Notes: generated by a model from the sequence alone, not told the origin. A DNA stretch of 64,000 bases from Streptomyces fradiae ATCC 10745 = DSM 40063 (GCF_008704425.1 NZ_CP023696.1:248001-312000); one strand, 5' to 3'. Positions 26,699 to 35,609 are shown, numbered from the stretch's first letter. Translations and numbers: made by a program.

Positions 26699-27793
26699 AT
26701 GATCACAGTTGGGGTCGAGGAAGAGTTCTTCCTCGTCGATCCGGTCACCTGCCTGCCGGTCCCCCTCGCGGACGAGGTCCGCAGGGCGGCGGGGCTCGGT
26801 CCGATCGTGGACGCCCAGGAGGTCCAGCCGGAGCTGCTGCAGGCGCAGATCGAGGTGGCCACCCCGGTCTGCTCCGACCTCGACGAGGTCGGCGGCCACC
26901 TGCTGCGGCTGCGGCACGCGCTCGGGACCGCGGCGGAGAAGAACGGCTGCCGGATCGTGGCGGCGGGCACCGCCCCGTACCGCCAGGCGGCCCCCGTGCC
27001 GGTCACGGAGACCGCCCGCTACCTGGCGATGCACTCGCAGGCGCCCCAGCTCGTGGACGAGCAGCTGGTCAACGGCATGCACGTGCACGTCGCGGTGCCC
27101 GACCGGGCGGCCGCGGTGGCGGTGCTCAACCGGATCAGGCCCTGGCTCCCGGTCCTGGTCGCGATGTCGGCCAACTCGCCCCTGTGGGACGGACACGACA
27201 CCGGGTTCGCGAGCTGGCGGACGGTGATCTTCGGCAGGTGGCCGGTGAGCGGACCCCCGCCGGCCTTCGCCGACGCCGCCGACCACGACCGCCGGATCGC
27301 GGCCCTGCTGGACTCGGGGGCGGTCTGCGACACCGGCCAGATCTACTGGCAGGCCCGGATGTCGGAGCGCTACCCGACGGTGGAGGTGCGCTGTACGGAC
27401 GTGCAGCTGCGGGCCGACGCCGCCGTGATGCTCGCGGGCCTGATCCGGGCCATGGTCACCACCGCCCTGCGGGCCGAGGAGGCCGGGGAGCCCCTGCCGG
27501 ACTGCCCCCCGGAGCGGTTGCAGGCCGCGAACTGGTACGCGGCCCGGCACGGTCTGAGCGACCTGCTGATGGACCCGGACGGCCGCTCGCGGCGGGCCGG
27601 GGACGTGCTGGCCCGGCTGCTCGACACCGTGACCCCCGCGCTGGAGGCCGCCGGGGACACCCGCGAGGTGACCTCGCTGATCCACCGGCTGCTCCAGCAG
27701 GGCACCTCGGCGGACCTCCAGCGCGGGGTGCTGGCGGAGGGCGGCATGTCCGCGCTGACGGACCTGCTGATCACCGAGACCGTGGCGCCCTGA
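26699..27793 (+). CDS. YbdK-type carboxylate-amine ligase (glutamate-cysteine ligase family 2)
   Basis: 364 aa. It begins [14 protein letters not shown] and contains [14 protein letters not shown], the [10 protein letters not shown] segment, [20 protein letters not shown] and [22 protein letters not shown], all diagnostic of GCS2/YbdK. These enzymes have weak gamma-glutamyl-cysteine ligase activity in vitro and probably join other carboxylates and amines using ATP. An ATG follows a 69-bp spacer with AT-rich DNA (CCTTTTATACCG) that may be a separate promoter. Its place inside the glycan locus suggests it could make an amide on the glycan or a precursor, but this is inference. Confidence 0.88.
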   Translation: MITVGVEEEFFLVDPVTCLPVPLADEVRRAAGLGPIVDAQEVQPELLQAQIEVATPVCSDLDEVGGHLLRLRHALGTAAEKNGCRIVAAGTAPYRQAAPVPVTETARYLAMHSQAPQLVDEQLVNGMHVHVAVPDRAAAVAVLNRIRPWLPVLVAMSANSPLWDGHDTGFASWRTVIFGRWPVSGPPPAFADAADHDRRIAALLDSGAVCDTGQIYWQARMSERYPTVEVRCTDVQLRADAAVMLAGLIRAMVTTALRAEEAGEPLPDCPPERLQAANWYAARHGLSDLLMDPDGRSRRAGDVLARLLDTVTPALEAAGDTREVTSLIHRLLQQGTSADLQRGVLAEGGMSALTDLLITETVAP

Positions 27794-27903
27794 CCGCCGG
27801 CGCCGCCCCGCGCCGGGCCCCCGGGCCCCGATCCCGACCGACCCCGCTCCCCTCCCGCCCCGGGCGGGGAGACCGTGGTGACCGCCGACCCCGAGGAGAC
27901 CGT

Positions 27904-28890
27904 ATGAGCACCTTCGCCCGGAACTGGCAGCACGCCGTCGTCACCGGCGGCGCGGGCTTCGTCGGGTCCCACCTGTGCTCCGCGCTGCTGGCCGCGGGAA
28001 CGGCCGTGACCTGCGTGGACGACTTCAGCACCGGACGCCGCGAGAACGTGGCCCCGCTGCTGCGCCACCCCGGGTTCACCCTGCTGGAGGCGAACGTCTC
28101 GGAGCCGTTCGACGTCGGGCGCCCGCCCGACCTCGTCCTGCACTTCGCCTCGCCCGCGTCGCCCGCCGACTACCTGCGGCTGCCGCTGCACACCCTGGAC
28201 GCCGGCAGCCTCGGCACCCGGCACGCGCTGGCGATGGCCCACCGGGCGGGGGCGCGGTTCCTGCTCGCCTCCACCTCGGAGGTGTACGGCGACCCGCGGC
28301 AGCACCCGCAGAACGAGCGCTACTGGGGCAACGTCAACCCGGTCGGCCCGCGCAGCGTGTACGACGAGGCGAAGCGGTTCGCGGAGGCGCTGTCGACCGC
28401 CCAGGCGGAGACGTACGGCACGGACGTGGGGATCGTCCGGCTGTTCAACACCTACGGGCCGCGCATGCGGGGCCATGACGGGCGCGCCGTGCCGACGTTC
28501 GTGCGGCAGGCCCTGGCGGGGGAGCCGCTGACGGTCACCGGGGACGGGCGCCAGACCCGGTCGCTCTGCTACGTCGACGACACCGTGCGGGGCGTCCTGG
28601 CGGCGGCCGGGCACGGGCTGCGCGGCCCCGTGAACATCGGCAACCCGGTCGAGGTCACCATGCTGGAGCTGGCGCGGCTGGTGATCCGGCTGGCCGGTTC
28701 GCGCTCCGAGATCCGGTACATCGAGCGGCCCACCGACGACCCCGCCGTGCGCTGCCCGGACATCACCCTCGCCCGCGACAAGCTCCAGTGGGAGCCGCGG
28801 ATCACGGCCGAGGACGGGCTGCGGCGCACGATCGAGTGGTTCCGCGCCACAGCCGCCGAGGGCGCCGGGGCCGCCGCCCCCGGCACCTGA
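27904..28890 (+). CDS. UDP-glucuronate decarboxylase-like NAD-dependent epimerase/dehydratase
   Basis: 328 aa extended SDR. It has GGAGFVGSHLCSAL, DDFSTGRRENV, HFASPASPADYLRLP, LLASTSEVYGDPRQHPQNERYWGNVNP and YDEAK (catalytic Tyr and Lys). The ASPASP and STSEVYGDP...YWGNVNP segments are typical of UXS, which converts UDP-glucuronate to UDP-xylose, rather than of HldD epimerases. RLFNTYGPRM and DDPAVRCPDITLARDKLQWEP complete the family pattern. It would supply a pentose donor. No UDP-glucose dehydrogenase was seen in the window. Confidence 0.88.
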   Translation: MSTFARNWQHAVVTGGAGFVGSHLCSALLAAGTAVTCVDDFSTGRRENVAPLLRHPGFTLLEANVSEPFDVGRPPDLVLHFASPASPADYLRLPLHTLDAGSLGTRHALAMAHRAGARFLLASTSEVYGDPRQHPQNERYWGNVNPVGPRSVYDEAKRFAEALSTAQAETYGTDVGIVRLFNTYGPRMRGHDGRAVPTFVRQALAGEPLTVTGDGRQTRSLCYVDDTVRGVLAAAGHGLRGPVNIGNPVEVTMLELARLVIRLAGSRSEIRYIERPTDDPAVRCPDITLARDKLQWEPRITAEDGLRRTIEWFRATAAEGAGAAAPGT

Positions 28891-29134
28891 CGGCCCGGCA
28901 CCGCGGGCCCCCTCCACGGCCCGCGGCCCCCTCCGCCCTCCCACCAGCCGCGGCCGCCTCCCACCGGACACCCGACGACGCCCGGAATCCCGGCACCCGG
29001 ACCGGACCGGACTGGACCGGACCGGACCGGACCGACAACGCCGGAAGCCCGGCACCCGACCGCCCGGCACCCGACCGCCCGACGCCCGACCGCCCGACGC
29101 CCGACCGCCCGACGCGCCGAAAGACAGGGACCCC
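28891..29134. repeat. Intergenic spacer with 5-bp and 15-bp tandem repeats
   Basis: This 244-bp gap between the decarboxylase and carbamoyltransferase genes holds an array of ACCGG/GACCG 5-mers (about 29000-29035). It also holds four units of a 15-bp repeat, CCCGACCGCCCGACG, starting at 29055, 29070, 29085 and 29100. No frame in it resembles a protein. The ATG of the next gene is preceded by GAAAGACAGGGACCCC. The repeats may be replication-slippage products. Confidence 0.8.
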
Positions 29135-31006
29135 ATGCGCATTCTCGGAATCAACGCCCTCTTCCACGATCCCGCCGCCGCGCTGGTGGTCGACGGACGC
29201 GTGGTCGCCGCCGCCGAGGAGGAACGCTTCTCCCGGCGCAAGCACGGCAAGCGCCCCGTGCCGTTCTCCGCCTGGGAGCTGCCGGAGAAGGCCGCCGCCT
29301 GGTGCCTCGAACGCGCCGGGCTGCGCCCGCGGGACGTGGACGCCGTCGCGTACTCGTTCGACCCGGCCCTCGCCCGGCCCGCCGACGAGATGGGCCTCGC
29401 CGACCCGTGGGACCACCTGCGGCTGACGTACGCGCGCGAGGCGCCCGGCTTCCTGGCGACGGCGCTGCCCGGCCTCGACCCGGAGGCCGTCAGGTTCGTG
29501 CCGCACCACATGGCGCACGCCGCGTCCGCCGCCTTCGCCACCGACGAGGCGGGCGCCGCCACCAGCTCCGTCCTCGTCCTCGACGGGCGCGGCGAGCGGG
29601 CCTCGCACCTGGCCGCCCGCCGCGTCCGCGACCGGCTGGAGCCGCTGGCCGCCCAGGACCTGCCGCACTCGCTGGGCCTGGTGTACGAGGAGCTGACCGA
29701 GCACCTGGGCTTCCTGCGCTCCTCCGACGAGTTCAAGGTGATGGCCCTGGCCTCCTACGGCCGCCCCCGCATGCGGGAGGAGCTGCGCCGGTACGTGTAC
29801 CCGACCGGTGACGGCGGCTTCCGCGCGGCGGGCGTGCCGTGGCGGGAGCTGTCCCCGCCGCGCGGCCCGCAGGAGGCGTGGACGCAGGACCACGCGGACC
29901 TCGCGGCGAGCGCCCAGGCCGTGCTGGAGGAGACGCTGCTGGACCTGGTGCGCTGGCTGCACGGCCGGACCCGCGACTCGCTGCTGACGCTCGCCGGCGG
30001 CGTGGCGCTCAACTGCGTGGCCAACGCCCGCATCGCGCGCGAGGGCCCGTTCTCGCGGGTGTGGGTGCAGCCGGCCGCGGGCGACGCCGGGACGGCGCTG
30101 GGCGGGGCGATGCTGCTCGCCGCGGGCGCCGGCGACGACGTGGCGCCCATGGGCGGCGCCGACCTGGGCCGCGACTGGTCCGACGCGGAGCTGGGCGCCT
30201 GGCTGAAGACGGCTCAGGTGCCGTTCGACCGGCCGCCGGACATCGCGGCGGACGTCGCGCGGGCGCTGGCGGACAACGCGGTCGTCGCCTGGTTCCAGGG
30301 GCGTGCGGAGTACGGCCCGCGGGCGCTCGGCCACCGCTCGCTCCTGGCCCATCCGGGGCACGCGGGGAACCTGGAGCGGCTCAACGACGTGAAGGGCCGC
30401 GAGCAGTTCCGGCCGGTGGCGCCGATGGTGCTGGCCGAGCGGGCGGCGGAGATCTTCACCGGGCGGATGCCCAGCCCGTACATGCTCTTCGTGCACGAGG
30501 TGGCGCCCGAGTGGCGCGACCGGATCCCGGCCGTGGTCCACGTCGACGGCACCGCCCGCATCCAGACCGTGGACCGGGCGGCCGAGCCGCTGGTCGCCCG
30601 GATGCTGGAGGAGTTCGAGCGGCTCACCGGACTGCCGGTGGTCGTCAACACCAGCCTCAACACGGCCGGCCGGCCCATGGTGGACGATCCGCGCGACGCG
30701 CTGGAGTGCTTCGGCTCGACGCCCGTGGACCTGCTGGCGATCGGCCCGTACGCGGTGCGCCGGGGCGCCTTCTTCACGGCGGACTCCCAGGACTCCCAGA
30801 ACACCCGGGACTCCCTGGAGTCGCTGGACTCCCGCGAGTCGCTGCGGGAGGCACGGGACTCCCGGGACGCCCAGGACCCACGGGACTCCGGGGACCCGCG
30901 GGGCCCGGACTCCGGGGCCCCGGGGCGGGACGCGCGCGACGCGCGTGGCGCCCCCGGGTCCGGGGGCGCACCGGGCGCCCGGCCGGTGAGGAGGGCGGCG
31001 CGGTGA
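29135..31006 (+). CDS. O-carbamoyltransferase (NodU/CmcH/TobZ family)
   Basis: 623 aa. The N-terminal Kae1-like half begins ILGINALFHDPAAALVVDG with AAAEEERFSRRKHGKRP and the metal-binding HHMAHAASAAF (His-x3-His). SSDEFKVMALASYGRP and LTLAGGVALNCVANARI follow. The C-terminal YrdC-like domain contains EYGPRALGHRSLLAHP and VVNTSLNTAGRPMVDDP. The family makes carbamoyl-adenylate from carbamoyl phosphate and ATP and transfers the carbamoyl group to a hydroxyl, usually on a sugar. The last 75 residues are a low-complexity Asp/Ser/Arg/Gly tail beyond the family fold. It overlaps the next gene by GTGA, tying carbamoylation to the glycosyltransferases. Confidence 0.93.
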   Translation: MRILGINALFHDPAAALVVDGRVVAAAEEERFSRRKHGKRPVPFSAWELPEKAAAWCLERAGLRPRDVDAVAYSFDPALARPADEMGLADPWDHLRLTYAREAPGFLATALPGLDPEAVRFVPHHMAHAASAAFATDEAGAATSSVLVLDGRGERASHLAARRVRDRLEPLAAQDLPHSLGLVYEELTEHLGFLRSSDEFKVMALASYGRPRMREELRRYVYPTGDGGFRAAGVPWRELSPPRGPQEAWTQDHADLAASAQAVLEETLLDLVRWLHGRTRDSLLTLAGGVALNCVANARIAREGPFSRVWVQPAAGDAGTALGGAMLLAAGAGDDVAPMGGADLGRDWSDAELGAWLKTAQVPFDRPPDIAADVARALADNAVVAWFQGRAEYGPRALGHRSLLAHPGHAGNLERLNDVKGREQFRPVAPMVLAERAAEIFTGRMPSPYMLFVHEVAPEWRDRIPAVVHVDGTARIQTVDRAAEPLVARMLEEFERLTGLPVVVNTSLNTAGRPMVDDPRDALECFGSTPVDLLAIGPYAVRRGAFFTADSQDSQNTRDSLESLDSRESLREARDSRDAQDPRDSGDPRGPDSGAPGRDARDARGAPGSGGAPGARPVRRAAR

Positions 31007-31968
31007 ACATCCTGCTCTGGCACGTCCACGGCTCCTGGACGACGGCGTTCGTCCAGGGCCCGCACACCTACCTCGTCCCCGTGCTGCCGGACCGCGGCCC
31101 CGACGGGCGGGGCCGGGCCCGCACCTTCGACTGGCCGCACACCGTGCGGGAGGTGACCCCCGAACAGCTGCGGGAGGAGCCGGTCGACGTGGTCCTCCTC
31201 CAGCGCCCCGAGGAGTTCGCCCTCGCCGAGCGCTGGCTCGGCGGGCGCCGCCCCGGCCGGGACGTGCCCGCCGTGTACCTGGAGCACAACGCGCCCGACG
31301 GCGACGTGCCGGACACCCGGCACCCGTGCGCCGACCGCGCCGGGCTGACGCTCGTCCACGTCACCCACTTCAACCGCCTGTTCTGGGACAGCGGCCGGGC
31401 CCGCGCCGAGGTGGTCGAGCACGGCGTCGTCGACCCCGGCCACCTGTACACGGGCCGGCTGGCCCGCGCGGCGGTCGTCGTCAACGAGCCGGTCCGGCGC
31501 GGCCGGTACACCGGGACGGACCTGCTGCCCGCCCTGTCCGAGGCCGCGCCGCTCGACGTGTTCGGGATGCGCGCCGAGAACCTCGCCTCGCACCTGCGGC
31601 TGCCCGAGGAGCGCTGCCGGGCCCGCGACCTCCCCCAGCGGGAGCTGCACACCGAGATGGCGCGGCGCCGGCTGTACCTGCACCCGGTGCGGTGGACCTC
31701 GCTGGGCCTGTCCCTGCTGGAGGCGATGCACCTGGGGATGCCGGTGGTGGCGCTGGCCACCACGGAGGCGGTGGAGGCGGTCCCGGCGGGCGCCGGGACC
31801 CTGTCGACCCGCCCCGAGGTGCTGGCGGCGGCGGCGCGGCGGTACCTGGAGGAGCCGGAGGCCGCCGTCGAGGACGGCGCCCGCGCCCGGCAGGCGGCGC
31901 TCGAACGGTACGGACTCAAGCGCTTCCTGGACGACTGGGAGCGCGTGCTGACGGAGGTGCGCTCATGA
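31003..31968 (+). CDS. Glycosyltransferase (GT4-like, GT-B fold)
   Basis: 321 aa. It opens MNILLWHVHGSWTTAFVQGPHTYLVPVLPD, a start typical of a group of actinobacterial glycosyltransferases. The C-terminal donor domain has DVFGMRAENLASHLRLPEE and YLHPVRWTSLGLSLLEAMHLGMPVVALATTEAVEAVP, the E-x7-E-like sugar-nucleotide site. The GTG start lies in the stop of the carbamoyltransferase (GTGA) and its stop overlaps the next ATG. The donor sugar is not predictable by eye. Confidence 0.88.
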   Translation: MNILLWHVHGSWTTAFVQGPHTYLVPVLPDRGPDGRGRARTFDWPHTVREVTPEQLREEPVDVVLLQRPEEFALAERWLGGRRPGRDVPAVYLEHNAPDGDVPDTRHPCADRAGLTLVHVTHFNRLFWDSGRARAEVVEHGVVDPGHLYTGRLARAAVVVNEPVRRGRYTGTDLLPALSEAAPLDVFGMRAENLASHLRLPEERCRARDLPQRELHTEMARRRLYLHPVRWTSLGLSLLEAMHLGMPVVALATTEAVEAVPAGAGTLSTRPEVLAAAARRYLEEPEAAVEDGARARQAALERYGLKRFLDDWERVLTEVRS

Positions 31969-33203
31969 CCGGCCACGACCTCGCGCGGCGCCTGTCGGTG
32001 GTGCTCGTCTCGGAGCACGCGAGCCCCCTGGCGGCGCTGGGAGGCGTCGACGCGGGCGGGCAGAACGTGCACGTGGCGCGGCTCGCCGGCGCCCTCGCCG
32101 ACCGCGGCCACCGGGTGACGGTCTTCACCCGGCGCGACGACGCCCGGCTGCCGGCCGAGGTGGCGGTGCGGCCCGGCGTCGTGGTGCACCACGTGCCGGC
32201 CGGGCCGCCCGAGCCGGTGCCGAAGGACGAGCTGCCGCCGTACATGGACGCCTTCGGCCGGTACCTGGCCGGGGTGCTCCAGGGGCGCCCGCCGGACGTG
32301 CTCCACTCGCACTACTGGATGTCCGGGGTCGCCTCCGTGCGGGCGGCGCGCGCCCTGCGGGTGCCGCTGCTGCACACGTACCACGCGCTCGGCACGGTGA
32401 AGCGGCGCCACCAGAGGGAGGCGGACACGAGCCCGCCGGAGCGGATCGGCGCCGAGTGCGAGGTGGGGCTCGCCTGCGACCGGGTCATCGCGACCTGCCG
32501 GGACGAGGTGCGGGAGCTGCGGCGCATGGGCGTGCCGCCGGACCGGGTGAGCGTGGTGCCGTGCGGCGTGGACCCCGAGCAGTTCTCCCCCGCCGGCCCG
32601 GCGGCCCCGCGCGGGCCGGCCCGGCACCGGCTGCTGCAGCTGGGCCGGCTCGTGCCCCGCAAGGGCGCGGCCGTGGCGGTCGTGGCGCTGTCCCGGCTGC
32701 CCGACACGGAGCTGGTCGTCGTCGGCGGGCCGCGGGCGGACGCGCTGGACACCGACCCGGAGGTGCGGCGGCTGCGGCGGGTGGCCCGGCTCGCCGGGGT
32801 CGCCGACCGGGTGCGGTTCACCGGCGCGGTCTCCCGCGACGAGGTGGCGACGCTGCTGCGCGGCGCCGACGTGGTGGTGTGCCCCGCGGACTACGAGCCG
32901 TTCGGCATCGTGCCGCTGGAGGCCATGGCGTGCGGGCGGCCGGTGGTGGCCACCGCCGTGGGCGGGCAGCTCGACACGGTGGCCGACCCCGGCTGCGGAC
33001 GGCTCGTACCGCCCCGCGACCCGGCCGCCCTGGCACGGGCCGCGGCGGAGTTCCTGGCCGACCCGCGGCTGCGCGCGGCGTGCGGCGCGGCGGGCAGGCG
33101 GCGGGTCCTCGACCGGTACGGCTGGGACCGCGTCGCGGCGGCCACCGAGGCCGTGTACGCGCGGGTGCTCGCCGCCCGGCCGGCCGTACCGGACGCGGTC
33201 TGA
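31965..33203 (+). CDS. Glycosyltransferase family 4
   Basis: 412 aa GT-B enzyme. The N-terminal domain has VVLVSEHASPLAALGGVDAGGQNVHVARLA, as in sucrose-phosphate synthase/MshA-like GT4 proteins, then VLHSHYWMSGVA. The C-terminal domain has LLQLGRLVPRKGAAVAV, VRFTGAVSRDEVATLLRGADVVVCPADYEPFGIVPLEAMACGRPVVATAVGG with the E-x7-E motif. It is fused by ATGA to the previous glycosyltransferase. It resembles MshA but lies in a glycan locus, so a role in glycan assembly is more likely than mycothiol synthesis. Confidence 0.9.
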   Translation: MTGHDLARRLSVVLVSEHASPLAALGGVDAGGQNVHVARLAGALADRGHRVTVFTRRDDARLPAEVAVRPGVVVHHVPAGPPEPVPKDELPPYMDAFGRYLAGVLQGRPPDVLHSHYWMSGVASVRAARALRVPLLHTYHALGTVKRRHQREADTSPPERIGAECEVGLACDRVIATCRDEVRELRRMGVPPDRVSVVPCGVDPEQFSPAGPAAPRGPARHRLLQLGRLVPRKGAAVAVVALSRLPDTELVVVGGPRADALDTDPEVRRLRRVARLAGVADRVRFTGAVSRDEVATLLRGADVVVCPADYEPFGIVPLEAMACGRPVVATAVGGQLDTVADPGCGRLVPPRDPAALARAAAEFLADPRLRAACGAAGRRRVLDRYGWDRVAAATEAVYARVLAARPAVPDAV

Positions 33204-33339
33204 GACCGGCCCTGCCCCGCCGGTGGCCACCGCAGCCGGACCGCCCGGCGGCCACCGGCCGACAGCGCAGCCGAACCGAACGACGAAGGAGGTGCGGGTC
33301 CGCCGCCGCCGTTTCGCCGGAGCAGGCGCCCGAACACAC

Positions 33340-34209
33340 ATGAGCCGACACTCCCTCCCCGACGGGACCCCCGAAGTGCCCGGGGTCCACGGACCGCCCG
33401 ACCCCACCGGGCTCCCCCAGCCGCCCGATCCCCCCACCGCCGGCCCCCCGGCCGGCCTCCCCACCGGCCTCGCCGGCCCGTCCACCGCGTCTGCCGCGTC
33501 CACCGCGTCCACCGCGTCCGCCGCCGGCGGCCCCACCCCCGCGGCGCACGAGGCCGCGCGGCGGCACTGCGCCTCGCTGGAGGAGGCGGTCGCCCGCCTC
33601 CGCCGCGACCACCTGGACCGGATCGCCCGGTGGGGCGCCCGGCTGGCGGTCGTCCTGCCCGGCGGGGGGCGGCTGCTGGCCGCCGGGAACGGCGGCAGCG
33701 CCGCCCAGGCGCAGCACCTGACGGCCGAACTGGTGGGCCGCTACCGGCGCGAGCGGCCCGCGTACTCGGCGATCTCCCTGCACGCCGAGACGTCCAGCCT
33801 CACCGCGATCGGCAACGACTACGGCTTCGACCAGGTGTACGCGCGGCAGGTCGCCGCGCACGGCCGCCCCGGCGACGTCCTGCTGCTGATGTCCACGTCG
33901 GGACGGAGCGGCAACCTGATCGCGGCGGCGGCGACCGCGCGCTCCGCCGGGGTACGGGTGTGGGCGCTGACCGGGCCCGCGCCCAACCCGCTGGCGGAGG
34001 CCGCGCACGAGGCGCTGTGCGTGGACGCCGGGTCCGCGGCCACCGTGCAGGAGGCGCACCTGGTGGCCGTGCACGTGCTGTGCGAGTGCTTCGACGCGGC
34101 GGTCGAGGCGGGCGGGGCCGCCGGGGCGGGCGCGGCGGCCCCGGCCCGGCGCACCGGCGGCGCGCCGGGCGTGCTCGCGCCCGCGGCGGCCCGGCGGAGG
34201 CTGTCGTGA
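33340..34209 (+). CDS. gmhA: GmhA-like sedoheptulose-7-phosphate isomerase (SIS domain)
   Basis: 289 aa. After a 70-residue Pro/Ala/Thr-rich leader, the SIS fold shows LLAAGNGGSAAQAQHLTAELVGRYRRERPAYSAISL, SLTAIGNDYGFDQVYARQV and LLMSTSGRSGNLIAAA. All are signature GmhA sequences. The enzyme converts sedoheptulose 7-phosphate to D-glycero-D-manno-heptose 7-phosphate. Start choice is uncertain: AAGGAGG lies 46 bp upstream, adjacent to an in-frame GTG. The homologous domain begins only near residue 75, so the leader is expendable. The stop overlaps the kinase/nucleotidyltransferase gene (GTGA). Confidence 0.88.
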   Translation: MSRHSLPDGTPEVPGVHGPPDPTGLPQPPDPPTAGPPAGLPTGLAGPSTASAASTASTASAAGGPTPAAHEAARRHCASLEEAVARLRRDHLDRIARWGARLAVVLPGGGRLLAAGNGGSAAQAQHLTAELVGRYRRERPAYSAISLHAETSSLTAIGNDYGFDQVYARQVAAHGRPGDVLLLMSTSGRSGNLIAAAATARSAGVRVWALTGPAPNPLAEAAHEALCVDAGSAATVQEAHLVAVHVLCECFDAAVEAGGAAGAGAAAPARRTGGAPGVLAPAAARRRLS

Positions 34210-35609
34210 GCGCCCGCCGGCCGCTGGTCGTCGTCGGGGACGCGCTGCTGGACGAGGACATCGAGGGCACCTCCACCCGGCTCGCGCCGGACGCGCCCGC
34301 GCCGGTCGTGGACGTGACGGGCGACCACCGGCGGCCCGGCGGCGCCGCGCTGGCCGCCGCGCTGGCCACCCGCGGCGGCCGGGAGGTGGTGCTGGTGACC
34401 GCGCTCGGCGCCGACCCGGCGAGCGACGCGGTGCGCCGGTCCCTGGAGGGCCGGGTCCGGCTGGTGGAGCTGCCGCTGAGCGGCACCCTGCCGGTGAAGA
34501 CGCGGGTGCTGGCGTCCGGCCGGCCGCTGGTGCGGATCGACCGGGGCGGCGGGGCGCCGGGGAAGCCCGGCGACGCGGTCCGCGACGTGCTGGCCGGGGC
34601 GCACGCCGTGCTGGTCGCGGACTACGGGCGCGGCACGGCGGAGGCGGTGCGGGACGTGCTCGCGGCCGTCGCGCCGCGCGTGCCGGTGGTGTGGGACCCG
34701 CATCCGCGCGGCGGCGACCCGGTGCCGGGGGCGCGGATCGTCACCCCGAACGGCGCCGAGACCGAGGCGCTGGCCGCGGGCGTTCCCGGCGCCTCCCTGC
34801 GGGCGTACGCGCAGCGGGGCTCGGAGCTGGCGGACCGGTGGCGGGCCGCCGCCGTCGCGGTGACCCTCGGGGAGCGCGGGGTCCTGCTGACCCGGCCCGG
34901 CCCCGGCACGGGCACGCCGATGCTGGTGCCCGCCCCCTACCGGGCGGCGGGCGACCCGTGCGGCGCGGGCGACTGCTTCGCCGCGGCGACGGCCGCCGCC
35001 CTGGCCGACGGGGCCCTGCCGGAGGAGGCCGTGCAGCGCGGCGTGGCGGAGGCGGCGGCGTTCGTGGCGGCGGGCGGGGCGGGCAACCCGGCGCTGTGGC
35101 GGACGCCGGTGGAGCCGGGGCGGCACCGGCCTCCGGTGACCGACCCGTTCGCGCTCGCGCAGCGGGTGCGGGCGCGGGGCGGGACCGTGGTGGCCACGGG
35201 CGGCTGCTTCGACCTGCTGCACGCCGGGCACGTCGGGCTGCTGGAGAGCGCGCGGCGGATCGGCGACTGCCTGATCGTGTGCGTGAACTCCGACGTGTCG
35301 GTGACGCGGCTGAAGGGGCCCGGCCGTCCGCTGAACCCGCTGGCGGACCGCACGCGGGTGCTGGCCGGGCTGGGCAGCGTCGACGCGGTCGCCGTCTTCG
35401 ACGGCGACACCCCCGCGGAGCTGCTGGCGCGGCTGCGGCCCGACGTGTGGGTGAAGGGCGGCGACTACTCGGCGGAGGACCTGCCCGAGGCGGAGGTGCT
35501 GCGCGGCTGGGGCGGGCAGGCGGTGGTCCTGCCGTACCTGGACGGCCGCTCCACCACCCTGCTGGCGCACCGCGCGGCCCGTGCGGCGGCCCGGCCGGCC
35601 GGGGGCTGA
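34206..35609 (+). CDS. hldE: Bifunctional heptose-7-phosphate kinase / heptose-1-phosphate adenylyltransferase (HldE-like)
   Basis: 467 aa. The N-terminal ribokinase-fold domain (about 1-300) has VVVGDALLDEDIEGTSTRLAPDAPAPVV, VLVADYGRG and the anion-hole motif GDPCGAGDCFAAATAAAL. The C-terminal adenylyltransferase domain (about 325-455) has VVATGGCFDLLHAGHVGLLESAR with the HxGH motif, VCVNSDVSVTRLKGPGRPLNPLADR and WVKGGDY. With GmhA and GmhB it completes the path to ADP-D-glycero-beta-D-manno-heptose. The GTG start is coupled to gmhA. Having both domains in one chain is the Gram-negative HldE arrangement. Confidence 0.94.
   Translation: MSARRPLVVVGDALLDEDIEGTSTRLAPDAPAPVVDVTGDHRRPGGAALAAALATRGGREVVLVTALGADPASDAVRRSLEGRVRLVELPLSGTLPVKTRVLASGRPLVRIDRGGGAPGKPGDAVRDVLAGAHAVLVADYGRGTAEAVRDVLAAVAPRVPVVWDPHPRGGDPVPGARIVTPNGAETEALAAGVPGASLRAYAQRGSELADRWRAAAVAVTLGERGVLLTRPGPGTGTPMLVPAPYRAAGDPCGAGDCFAAATAAALADGALPEEAVQRGVAEAAAFVAAGGAGNPALWRTPVEPGRHRPPVTDPFALAQRVRARGGTVVATGGCFDLLHAGHVGLLESARRIGDCLIVCVNSDVSVTRLKGPGRPLNPLADRTRVLAGLGSVDAVAVFDGDTPAELLARLRPDVWVKGGDYSAEDLPEAEVLRGWGGQAVVLPYLDGRSTTLLAHRAARAAARPAGG

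Noticed and set aside
27904..28890. HldD (ADP-glycero-manno-heptose 6-epimerase)
   Set aside because: The sequence carries UXS-specific segments (ASPASP, YWGNVNP), so UDP-glucuronate decarboxylase is the better call.
31965..33203. MshA for mycothiol synthesis
   Set aside because: It is similar in fold and N-terminal motif, but embedded in a glycan operon by ATGA coupling. General GT4 is the safer call.
21774..35609. A PKS/NRPS-based antibiotic cluster
   Set aside because: No ketosynthase, adenylation or carrier domain was seen. The genes are sugar-nucleotide, transferase and carbamoyl enzymes only.
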